DNA of 22,201 bases from an uncultured Clostridia bacterium (GTDB lineage Bacteria > Bacillota > Clostridia > Christensenellales > CAG-314). Location of the stretch: positions 1 to 22,201 of the forward strand of contig CALLXO010000040.1 of the NCBI GenBank assembly GCA_937875645.1, in the 5' to 3' direction. The stretch's first letter is position 1; every line of letters starts with the position of its first letter. A program made the position numbers and the translations under genes. Under the pieces are notes generated by a model. The model was not told the DNA's origin. It saw only the letters and a list, made by a program, of their open reading frames with translations, and searched no databases. Positions 15,462-22,201 of the stretch are shown piece by piece.

Positions 15462-17075
15462 CTATTTGCTAATCTTAACGCGCGGATCTACCACCATGTA
15501 CATCAAATCCGACGTTAACACACCGATAACCGCCAACACCGCTAAGAACATATTATATCCCATTATAAAGGGTACGTCACCGGCGTTTAACGCTTTGTAT
15601 GCTTTGTTTCCTATGCCGGGGATAGAGAATACTTGTTCGGTAATCATAGCCCCGCCAAATAAACCAGGCAGCGTGCCTGCAAGTATCGTAACCAAAGGAA
15701 TCATTGTATTTTTAAAAGCATGCTTATAAATTACCGTATTTTCGGAAAGACCTTTCGCACGTGCAGTACGGATATAATCGGCGTTTAGCACTTCAAGCAT
15801 GTTTGTACGAGTATAACGCATTAGTCCGCCTATACTTAATATTACTAACACCGTAATAGGTAGAATAGCATGGTAAGCGTGATCCCAGAAGATTGTCCAA
15901 CCGCTTGCATCTACTGGCAATATCGGCGTAGACCACCCGTCTACAGGGAACCAACCTAAACCTTTAGCAAAAACTGCAATTAGTAGCTTGCCTAAGAAGA
16001 AGGAAGGTAACGCAATACCCATCATAGCAAGCACCGTTACGGTATAGTCCATAGCGCTGTATTGATGTGTGGCAGATATTATCCCTAAAGGTATTGCAAT
16101 GACAAATTGCAGTATCAATGCAACAATAGATATGGAGAAAGATATCCACATATCTTTTTGAATAACGTCGGCAACTGGTTGACTGTACAAGAAAGACTCG
16201 CCTAAGTCACCTTGAATGAAATTACCTAACCAAGTAAAATATCCTTGAATAATGCAACCAAGCTTTTCTAAGCCATTTAATGCGCCGTACGTCAATTTTG
16301 TTGTTGCAAATTGTACTCCGTCGTCATCTATTAAAACCAAAACTCCATTTTGATCACTATAAACATAACTACCATACGACAATATATTAGGTAATTCGGT
16401 CATTGCATATAAAAATGTTGCATCGTAACCTGAAATTTCATTTCGTTTTGCAGGTACATTTATACCGTAATCTGTTATTTCCTCTCCGATTTTTACTTGT
16501 CCGCCGTCTAAATAGTATACATAGCCATCTTGTAACAGCAATTCATGATCGCCAAGTTCCGTCAGATAAACCTTAAACAACTTACTGCCTGCATCTTCAG
16601 TAATAAAATAAGCGCCGCCTTCGTCAGCGTAAATTTCAAATTGTTTGGCGTTTCGATACACCATAAAATACTCTAAAACTTGATATTTAGAGCCTTTGGT
16701 AAGTTTTAGAGAGATCATATCATTTTTATATTCACCCTCAAACCAACTGCTATCTACATCATTTTTAGCTAAACGTTGTTGTCTATCATACCAATTTTCA
16801 TAGTCTAAACCTTGTGTAAATTTAGACTTTCCAAAGACATCCTTAGCTTCCTTATCGAAACGAAGATTTATTCTCCCATCAGGGATAAACAATCCATATA
16901 ACTCTTTAACTCTGGTTACGTCTGCCGGTTTTACTGTACCCTGCTTTAACTGCGCATCAAACTTCGTGTCTATGTAGTTTGTAGGCATCAGTCTAACAAG
17001 GGTGTAAATTATTACAGAAACACCCAATAGAATGAATACGCTAAGCAATAATCTTTTTGCTATATATTTCCACAT
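15462..17075 (-). CDS. oppB: Oligopeptide ABC transporter permease OppB with large extracytoplasmic insert
   Basis: A 537-residue permease; typical OppB/DppB is about 305-340. The normal parts are all there: N-terminal TM1 (about 8-28), RVKELYGL (55-62), FTWLGNFIQGDLGESFLYSQPV (about 280-301), five further helices, the EAA loop ADYIRTARAKGLSENTVIYKHAFKN and the end DLMYMVVDPRVKISK. Between residues about 62 and 278 lies an insert of about 215 residues. It should be outside the membrane, since it sits between TM1 and the conserved external GDLG motif. It is hydrophilic, rich in Y, D, E, K and G, has short beta-like segments (YQVLEYFMVYRNAKQFEIYADEGG is one area) and no recognisable domain. The ribosome binding site AAGGAG is close to ATG. 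An intercistronic hairpin precedes it. Confidence 0.93.
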   Translation of the reverse strand: MWKYIAKRLLLSVFILLGVSVIIYTLVRLMPTNYIDTKFDAQLKQGTVKPADVTRVKELYGLFIPDGRINLRFDKEAKDVFGKSKFTQGLDYENWYDRQQRLAKNDVDSSWFEGEYKNDMISLKLTKGSKYQVLEYFMVYRNAKQFEIYADEGGAYFITEDAGSKLFKVYLTELGDHELLLQDGYVYYLDGGQVKIGEEITDYGINVPAKRNEISGYDATFLYAMTELPNILSYGSYVYSDQNGVLVLIDDDGVQFATTKLTYGALNGLEKLGCIIQGYFTWLGNFIQGDLGESFLYSQPVADVIQKDMWISFSISIVALILQFVIAIPLGIISATHQYSAMDYTVTVLAMMGIALPSFFLGKLLIAVFAKGLGWFPVDGWSTPILPVDASGWTIFWDHAYHAILPITVLVILSIGGLMRYTRTNMLEVLNADYIRTARAKGLSENTVIYKHAFKNTMIPLVTILAGTLPGLFGGAMITEQVFSIPGIGNKAYKALNAGDVPFIMGYNMFLAVLAVIGVLTSDLMYMVVDPRVKISK

Positions 17076-17088
17076 ATTTTCTCCTTGG

Positions 17089-17124
17089 ATAAGAGGAAGG
17101 AAGAAAATACTTCCTTCCGCTTAT
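17089..17124 (-). other. Intercistronic hairpin between binding-protein gene and oppB
   Basis: The stem has GGAAGGAAG/CTTCCTTCC (9 bp) plus ATAAG/CTTAT (5 bp), separated by a single mismatch, around a 6-base loop. On the minus strand it is not followed by a T-run, so it is not an ordinary terminator. Its position, right after the solute-binding protein gene, suits an mRNA-stabilising or processing element that favours the binding protein over the permeases (inference). Confidence 0.65.
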
Positions 17125-17153
17125 TCAAAATTTTAGTAAGTCAGTGTCGTCTA

Positions 17154-19799
17154 TTAAGTTTTATAGCTTACTTTCCAAATATAAGCTAATGGACCTTGAT
17201 ATGGTGTAACATTTTTTTCCAGCGTATTTACATCCAGCTTTTTGATATTATATACAAACAAGTTCCTACGCTGATATGTCGGCAGTTCTACTGCCAATTC
17301 CATAACTTTATCTAATGCACTAGCGTAAAGAGGTTTTCTTTCATTTTGAGAAAGTACTTTTCTTGCATCGTCGATATCTATGCTTAATTGATTAATTAAA
17401 TCTTTCTCATAATCATATTTACCGGTAGAGTCTCTCAATATCTCGCGATATCCCCAGTTGTATGTGGATGTAGCAGTACTATCCTTGTGATATACTTGGA
17501 ACATATCAGGGTCAATACCTGCTTGCCATGCTGCTGCCCATACTTGTAGATTGCCTGTTGAAAGCTTTTTAAGAGTTTGAGAGTCGGGCTTAACTTCTAC
17601 ATCAAGACCGCATTCAACTAATATCTCTGCTCCGTTTTTCATCGTAAGGTAAGCAGGGTGGTCATCAGATTGTCCAGCTATAGTAAAGGTAAGTTTTAAT
17701 TTACTTCCCTTATACATGAAATCTCCGTTGCTTGCTATCGAATAATCGCTGTTACTGTTTACAGCTGATCGCAGATTGTCTTTAATATCGGGATAGCCTG
17801 CGTTTGCACCGTCATAGGGATAAAATTGGCTAGTTGCAGAGGTGGGATATGCCCAACTTGCTTTAGACATAGGTCTGGTAATTAGCTCTGCCATATTGTT
17901 GGGGTAGTAGTCTAACACTAAGCTTGTATTCATAGAATACATTATTGCACGGCGTACATAAACATTTTCCAGCCCTGGTTTACCGGCATTAATTCCTATA
18001 TAACCGTAACCTAAGTTAGCCGCATCCGATCTAGCTAATAATTTCTTTTTTGAGTCTACGATAGCTAAGTTAGAGCTTGTCGCACTAGGATCACCGTAAT
18101 CTACCGCTTCCGTTAGTAATGTATCCATAAGCTGTTGAGGATTGGTAACTCTGTAACGGACATACTTTATTTTTGCATTATTTTCTTTTGGTCCTACTTT
18201 GCCTTGCTGATCACAGAAAATTGTATAAAAGTGATCGTTGCGCTCGTAATGAACCATGTTGTCCACAAAGAATGTTTTGTATGCGACGCTGCCTGATTTG
18301 GCAGAAGCCTTATACGCACCTGCTCCCTTTGGTACTAATTGCGATTTTACGTTGTTGTTATAGAAGTTAACATCGGCATATTGTACGCCAAAATGAGTCC
18401 TTCCATCCCAAAGGTTAACTTGCGCTACATTGGAATAATGGCTCATGGGTGTTAAGGAAACAGCAAAGCTCCATATTGCTTTAGGGTCTACCTTGTTAAT
18501 TCTGATATTTAATACTTCAAAGCCGCTTATTCTTTGCCCCTCTTCGTCATATTTCGCCAATTCATATTCATTTTCATCAATTATTATACTATTGCTGTCT
18601 TTATTAAAGCAATCGGGCGTGATTACGGGTTGACCTGAAACATTATCCAGTGCCGTATCGTTGAAAATACCATTCCAAGTTATGCCGTATATATGATCAA
18701 TTTCGCCGGCACCTGCAAGAGCTGCACTTTTTGCTTCTGCTGCCCATTCCGTCAATACTGTATCATGAGTTACCCAATAGTTCATTATTTGGAAAAAGCT
18801 ATTGGCCCTTTTTTCTTGAGTATAGAAGCCAGGCATTTTTGATTCATAAACCATTTTGATAACGTCATCTCTGGTAACATTGGGACTCTTAGCCCATATT
18901 AAATTGTAGTCATCAGCTTTAGCATTATTGTTTTTATCTGTAGCTATTAAACCAGCGTTTAATAAGAAATATTGCTCAGCATTTACGATATTGGTAATTT
19001 TTGCTTCAGCATAATCTATTGATGCGGCTGAACGATAGTCTGTTTCCAATTCCTCATAAAAAGTTATAGCTGAATATTTATAATCTTTTGCTATTCGTAC
19101 ACCTTCTTCAGACTCATCTTCCTTTAAATAATCCCATACATCACTATCAAGATCATATTGTCTTATACCGTGAGTGTCTTCCGTAAAAGATATTTTGTCT
19201 TGTGGTTGTGTGTCTGGGAAATGTTCAGACAATATATCATAGACAGCGTCTACCAGTTCTTCAATTCTCTCATCTGCTAAGCTTAAATACTGAGAATCAT
19301 TACCTCCGGTAAACTCTGATTCGTGAGTTTGTGTGCGATATTCGTTTAAGCCTAATATCTTTGTAGAATATGTTGTTGCACTACCCGTATAAACAGGGTC
19401 CAAAAACACATACAAAGAGAACAATACGTCTTTAATTGTTATGCTTGTGCCGTCACTAAATTTAGCGTTTGGTTTAAGAACATAAGTATAATCCGTGTAT
19501 GATTTATCCTCAGGAAAATACTGTTTAAAATCCAAAGCTAAACAAGCTCTGTCTCCACCGTAAATGGGAGAACCTACACTGTCGGCATCAAACATAGATA
19601 TCTGCGTCATGCCTACTACGCTGCTGTCGGTTGCAGACGTCGAATAATACGGATTGAACACGCCGTCCAAATCTTGTATAGATATAATAAACGGTGTGGT
19701 TTCATTGTTAGGTGGCTTTTTGCATCCGACTAATAATGTTGCAAGCATGATTACTGCTAAAGCTATAGAAATCATCCTTGACATATTTTTGACTTTCAT
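17154..19799 (-). CDS. oppA: Large peptide-binding lipoprotein of the Opp transporter (SBP_bac_5)
   Basis: An 881-residue extracytoplasmic solute-binding lipoprotein; usual OppA/DppA are about 500-560. The signal peptide ends in lipobox LVGC with Cys26, so it should be lipid-anchored on the outer face of the membrane. SBP_bac_5 features: YTYVLKPNAKFSDGTSITIKDVLFSL (about 104-129), VPKGAGAYKAS (about 500), YVRRAIMYSMNTSLVLDYYP, and the C-terminal block with ECGLDVEV, LQVWAAAWQAGIDPDMFQVYH and NWGY. The extra 300 or so residues lie mainly between about 160 and 480, the middle region between the two conserved halves. Start ATG 19799 has a strong GGAGG seven bases away, the best ribosome binding site of the operon, which suits a protein needed in excess. 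It delivers peptides or similar ligands to OppB/OppC. Ligand unknown. Confidence 0.92.
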   Translation of the reverse strand: MKVKNMSRMISIALAVIMLATLLVGCKKPPNNETTPFIISIQDLDGVFNPYYSTSATDSSVVGMTQISMFDADSVGSPIYGGDRACLALDFKQYFPEDKSYTDYTYVLKPNAKFSDGTSITIKDVLFSLYVFLDPVYTGSATTYSTKILGLNEYRTQTHESEFTGGNDSQYLSLADERIEELVDAVYDILSEHFPDTQPQDKISFTEDTHGIRQYDLDSDVWDYLKEDESEEGVRIAKDYKYSAITFYEELETDYRSAASIDYAEAKITNIVNAEQYFLLNAGLIATDKNNNAKADDYNLIWAKSPNVTRDDVIKMVYESKMPGFYTQEKRANSFFQIMNYWVTHDTVLTEWAAEAKSAALAGAGEIDHIYGITWNGIFNDTALDNVSGQPVITPDCFNKDSNSIIIDENEYELAKYDEEGQRISGFEVLNIRINKVDPKAIWSFAVSLTPMSHYSNVAQVNLWDGRTHFGVQYADVNFYNNNVKSQLVPKGAGAYKASAKSGSVAYKTFFVDNMVHYERNDHFYTIFCDQQGKVGPKENNAKIKYVRYRVTNPQQLMDTLLTEAVDYGDPSATSSNLAIVDSKKKLLARSDAANLGYGYIGINAGKPGLENVYVRRAIMYSMNTSLVLDYYPNNMAELITRPMSKASWAYPTSATSQFYPYDGANAGYPDIKDNLRSAVNSNSDYSIASNGDFMYKGSKLKLTFTIAGQSDDHPAYLTMKNGAEILVECGLDVEVKPDSQTLKKLSTGNLQVWAAAWQAGIDPDMFQVYHKDSTATSTYNWGYREILRDSTGKYDYEKDLINQLSIDIDDARKVLSQNERKPLYASALDKVMELAVELPTYQRRNLFVYNIKKLDVNTLEKNVTPYQGPLAYIWKVSYKT

Positions 19800-19835
19800 T
19801 TTTTAACCTCCATTATAATTATTTAAACAAAATCG

Positions 19836-21269
19836 CTAATCGATTTGTGTAAATGTAACGTCATATTCGGTGTCACCTTTCTTTGCGCCGTACCATCCAT
19901 TTGCGCCAACACCCGAGTAAACTGTGTATGTGTTCCATTTGTCGCTTTCTACATAAGAGACTTTTCCGCTGACACCGATATTAGTCAACTCTGCGCCTTC
20001 TTCAACGCTGCCAATTAACACCCCTGTATAGATGGTTTCACTTAAAGCTAACGGAACAAGTATTTCTACATTAGCAAAGGTGACATTATACATTTTTCCT
20101 TTAAATTCTCCAAACAAACCAAATAAATATGTTTCAGCAGGACCGCCTAAACTTTTGTAACTTAGTGCTGGTGTACATTCGTTATAAAAGGTAATTGTGT
20201 GATTGTTTCCGTTAAACTCCGCGTCATAATAATAGGAATACCGCCATTTATCATTTGCTGTTTCTCCGCTGTATTCGATATCTTTGTCAAGAAATACGTT
20301 GCGGTTATTAAATACGGCAGTATTCAACTCGGACGCTGTCCTTACAACGCTCCAATTACCTACTAAATACTTGGCATATACTTTAACATACGGACGATTT
20401 TCCTCCACTTCAAAGCTATCAAAAGTAACTTTTTCGTCCCATAAAATTTGATATTCCGCATCTTGATATACATTATAGTAAGTGTAATCGTTTTTTACTA
20501 AATGCCTCAAATTTACCGTATAAGTGGTTGTGTTGTAACGCTCAATTACCTCCCATTGTTGAGTAAGAGGAGAATGCCACATAACTACAAAATAACCTAC
20601 TGGCTTCCATTTAGCATATAAATAAATATTAAAGCCGTTTTCAGCATTGTAGCCTAAGGTATCGTCTGTTTCGGCAACTAAATCATCGGCAGTAACGTTG
20701 TGTATATCGATATTTTCATAATCTTTAAGCGTATAAACTTGCGCAAAAGGATGAGTTTCGTAATCACCAACACTCATAGTAGTAAAATCCCACTTAATGT
20801 CATCTTCTTGCGGAATGCAATAGTCATACACCTTTTGCCCCCACTTGTTGCGCAAAAATCCATCTTGTTCGTCGCCAGTTTTCCATTTAATTACGCTGGC
20901 TACATACCAACCGTCAAAAACACGGCGGTCTATAGCAGGAAGAGAAAGAGTAACGTCTTGTTGTCCTGGTTGCGGCGCTTTCGAATCTTCCGTGCAGTAA
21001 ACACTACGAATTTGGTAGTTTGCCATCCTACCTACTTGAAATTTATGCTCGTCATCTTTAGATACCTTGCCGTACAATATTGGTTCTACATCTTTATCCA
21101 CATCAAAAGCTGTATTATTGTACCTGCCGCAATCATAACTAACTACAATATTTTCGCCTTCTTTGCGTAATTGTGAGTCGTCTTTTAAAATGTTGCCCTC
21201 ACATCCGCAAAGTATTGTAATTGTTGCAGCTATCAGACATATTAATAACAAAATCTTTTTTGTCTTCAT
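19836..21269 (-). CDS. InlB-repeat/GLUG-type surface lipoprotein
   Basis: A 477-residue predicted lipoprotein: signal peptide MKTKKILLLICLIAATITIL, then CGC with the lipid-modified Cys most likely Cys23. InlB-like pieces are visible: FDGWYV (about 118-123) and NIYLYAKWKPVGY (about 214-226), flanking a long unit, then YVKVYAKY. The C-terminal half resembles GLUG-type beta-helix repeats (TYLFGLFGEFKGKMYNVTFANVEI, then TGVLIGSVEEGAELTNIGVSGKV). No enzymatic motif is recognised. Its stop is 36 bases before the binding-protein ATG with no promoter between, so it belongs to the opp operon. Inference: a surface protein that helps capture or process the transporter's substrate, or an adhesin sharing the operon. 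The ribosome binding site AAAGGGA sits directly beside a strong hairpin. Confidence 0.8.
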   Translation of the reverse strand: MKTKKILLLICLIAATITILCGCEGNILKDDSQLRKEGENIVVSYDCGRYNNTAFDVDKDVEPILYGKVSKDDEHKFQVGRMANYQIRSVYCTEDSKAPQPGQQDVTLSLPAIDRRVFDGWYVASVIKWKTGDEQDGFLRNKWGQKVYDYCIPQEDDIKWDFTTMSVGDYETHPFAQVYTLKDYENIDIHNVTADDLVAETDDTLGYNAENGFNIYLYAKWKPVGYFVVMWHSPLTQQWEVIERYNTTTYTVNLRHLVKNDYTYYNVYQDAEYQILWDEKVTFDSFEVEENRPYVKVYAKYLVGNWSVVRTASELNTAVFNNRNVFLDKDIEYSGETANDKWRYSYYYDAEFNGNNHTITFYNECTPALSYKSLGGPAETYLFGLFGEFKGKMYNVTFANVEILVPLALSETIYTGVLIGSVEEGAELTNIGVSGKVSYVESDKWNTYTVYSGVGANGWYGAKKGDTEYDVTFTQID

Positions 21270-21281
21270 TTTTTTCCCTTT

Positions 21282-21307
21282 ATCCGCGGCGGTTTTTCGC
21301 CGCGGAT
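21282..21307 (-). promoter_or_regulatory. Strong hairpin abutting the lipoprotein gene's ribosome binding site
   Basis: A perfect 10-bp stem (ATCCGCGGCG / CGCCGCGGAT) with a 6-base loop, by far the most GC-rich spot in the neighbourhood. On the minus strand the base of the stem is followed at once by AAAGGGAAAAAA and ATG 21269. There is no T-run in either direction, so it is a poor intrinsic terminator. It may be a processing, stability or translation-control element, or a Rho-type or weak end for the upstream gene. Confidence 0.6.
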
Positions 21308-21380
21308 TAATTGAAATTTAGTACTATTTTGGTATGTGTTTAAGAATAATAATTATTCCTTATTTAGTTCTTCTTTTTGA

Positions 21381-22201
21381 CTAGTCTTTTTTGCCTTTCA
21401 TTTTTGAGAATACGAATACGTAAAGTACAAAGCCGATAGCAATTACCGCTGCAGCAGCGCCTATAGCCCATACCGCTATTGTAAGACCCTTAATTGTTTC
21501 AAGAGCTTCGTTGTAAAGAACTTCATAATCTTCAGTCGGTTTTTCATTATCATCGTCTCTGTCTTTTAGTTGTGCCAAGCGCATTTCCGCTGAAGCTAAT
21601 CTGCTATAACCTTGCGACAGCAAGAATCTTTGTGTCGCATCGGGTATGCTGTCGTAAGCAATACGCGCCGCTACAATAGCCGCTTCGTCAGAAAGCTGTA
21701 CTCTCATGGCGTCGGGCAAACTGTTAAGCAGGGCTGCTACTGCTACCGATTGTTCTGTCATTGTAGCAACACCTTCAACAATAGAGTCAAACATAACTGA
21801 TACCATCCAATTGTCGTAAGAGACGCCGTTTGTGGGGCATACAGCTACAATATTTGGAGCTGCGTTTGCGTCAGTTGGGTACCATGGGAAGTTGAAGTAG
21901 TAGTACATAACTGACCTATGTCTAAACGTCAGGTAATTTATTATGTTGTCGTTTGGTTTTTCGATATCAGTTATCCCATTTAGACGCTCTTCGTAGGCGT
22001 TAAACGCACCTTCCAATTCGGGCATGCGCCAAGATTGGAATACCACAACTGACAGATTTTCGCATTTGTCAAATGCACTTTCGCCTATAGTTTTTAGAGT
22101 AAGCGGTAATTTTAGTGTTTTGATATTATTGTTTCCTGCACCAGCGTATGCGCCTATCCTTTGCGTACCGTTTAATACCGATATTTCACTATTTGTTTTG
22201 C
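21381..22201 (-). CDS. BspA-like LRR surface protein, C-terminal part with membrane anchor (5' end outside window)
   Basis: The frame stays open to the right edge (complete codons to 22199), so this is the last 272 residues of a longer protein; the GTG at 22046 is internal. The first visible residues form BspA-like LRR_5 units: LKLPLTLKTIGESAFDKCENLSVVVF. Next comes a helical, acidic region of about 180 residues (LLNSLPDAMRVQLSDEAAIVAARIAYDSIPDATQ...), then a single membrane helix (about WAIGAAAAVIAIGFVLYVFVF) and a short basic tail SKMKGKKD. The topology is thus an extracellular LRR region held by a C-terminal membrane anchor. It lies upstream of the InlB/GLUG lipoprotein and opp genes on the same strand, 111 bases away; whether it shares their transcript is unclear. 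Probably an adhesin or ligand-binding surface protein (inference). Confidence 0.85.
   Translation of the reverse strand, partial: KTNSEISVLNGTQRIGAYAGAGNNNIKTLKLPLTLKTIGESAFDKCENLSVVVFQSWRMPELEGAFNAYEERLNGITDIEKPNDNIINYLTFRHRSVMYYYFNFPWYPTDANAAPNIVAVCPTNGVSYDNWMVSVMFDSIVEGVATMTEQSVAVAALLNSLPDAMRVQLSDEAAIVAARIAYDSIPDATQRFLLSQGYSRLASAEMRLAQLKDRDDDNEKPTEDYEVLYNEALETIKGLTIAVWAIGAAAAVIAIGFVLYVFVFSKMKGKKD

Noticed and set aside
19830-19846. AAATCG/CGATTT hairpin at the end of the lipoprotein gene
   Set aside because: Only six base pairs, mostly within the coding end, without a continuous T-run.
21344-21358. GAATAAT-A-ATTATTC palindrome as a regulator site
   Set aside because: Entirely AT-rich apart from one pair, no matching promoter seen, and such palindromes are common in AT-rich DNA.
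22044-22046. GTG as start codon of the right-edge protein
   Set aside because: Upstream codons to the window edge continue without a stop and encode a clear LRR_5 unit.

Overview
The window looks like a chromosomal segment from a low-GC, anaerobic Gram-positive bacterium of the Clostridia type. The indications are AT-rich intergenic DNA, Gram-positive lipoboxes, VanW/G5 and BspA/InlB-type surface proteins, a DUF362 protein fused to a two-cluster ferredoxin, and the GGGtGRT/NifU-like gene pair. The lineage is inferred from gene content; no rRNA or other marker is present. I see no tRNA, rRNA, CRISPR array, insertion sequence or phage gene.

Layout. (1) 2-3601 (+): the 3' part of a very large InlB-repeat/BspA-like leucine-rich surface protein that continues past the left edge. 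A GC-rich hairpin at 3633-3656 separates it from the convergent operon (2). (2) 5389-3686 (-): a two-gene operon, NifU-like Fe-S scaffold then GGGtGRT protein, with a visible promoter at 5467-5440. (3) 5551-8999 (+): a PHP phosphoesterase, a VanW/G5 cell-envelope gene split by a frameshift near 7003-7015, and a DUF362-ferredoxin protein. The first and third have extended -10 promoters that put the start codon at the predicted transcription start, so both may make leaderless mRNAs. (4) 9072-11384 (+): greA-lysS, with a strong promoter, a structured leader whose hairpin loop can pair with the greA ribosome binding site, and a strong terminator. (5) 22201-11394 (-): a long run reading leftward. 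It begins with the C-terminal part of a membrane-anchored BspA-like protein (cut by the right edge), then an InlB/GLUG-type lipoprotein, a very large peptide-binding lipoprotein, OppB, OppC, OppD and OppF, and ends at its own terminator. Its convergent terminator partner is that of greA-lysS.

How it fits together. The opp block is a complete peptide-type ABC importer: one binding protein, two permeases and two ATPases. Every subunit is larger than usual. OppB carries about 215 extra extracytoplasmic residues, the binding protein is 881 residues, and OppF has a tail of about 180 residues. A surface lipoprotein of unknown function sits immediately upstream, 36 bases from the binding protein. 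Together these suggest a customised surface nutrient-capture system. Two hairpins between its cistrons probably set relative expression.

The most novel-looking items are the paired GGGtGRT/NifU-like operon of unknown function, the enlarged opp system with its lipoprotein partner, the shared leaderless promoter design, and the possible loop-to-SD pseudoknot in the greA leader.
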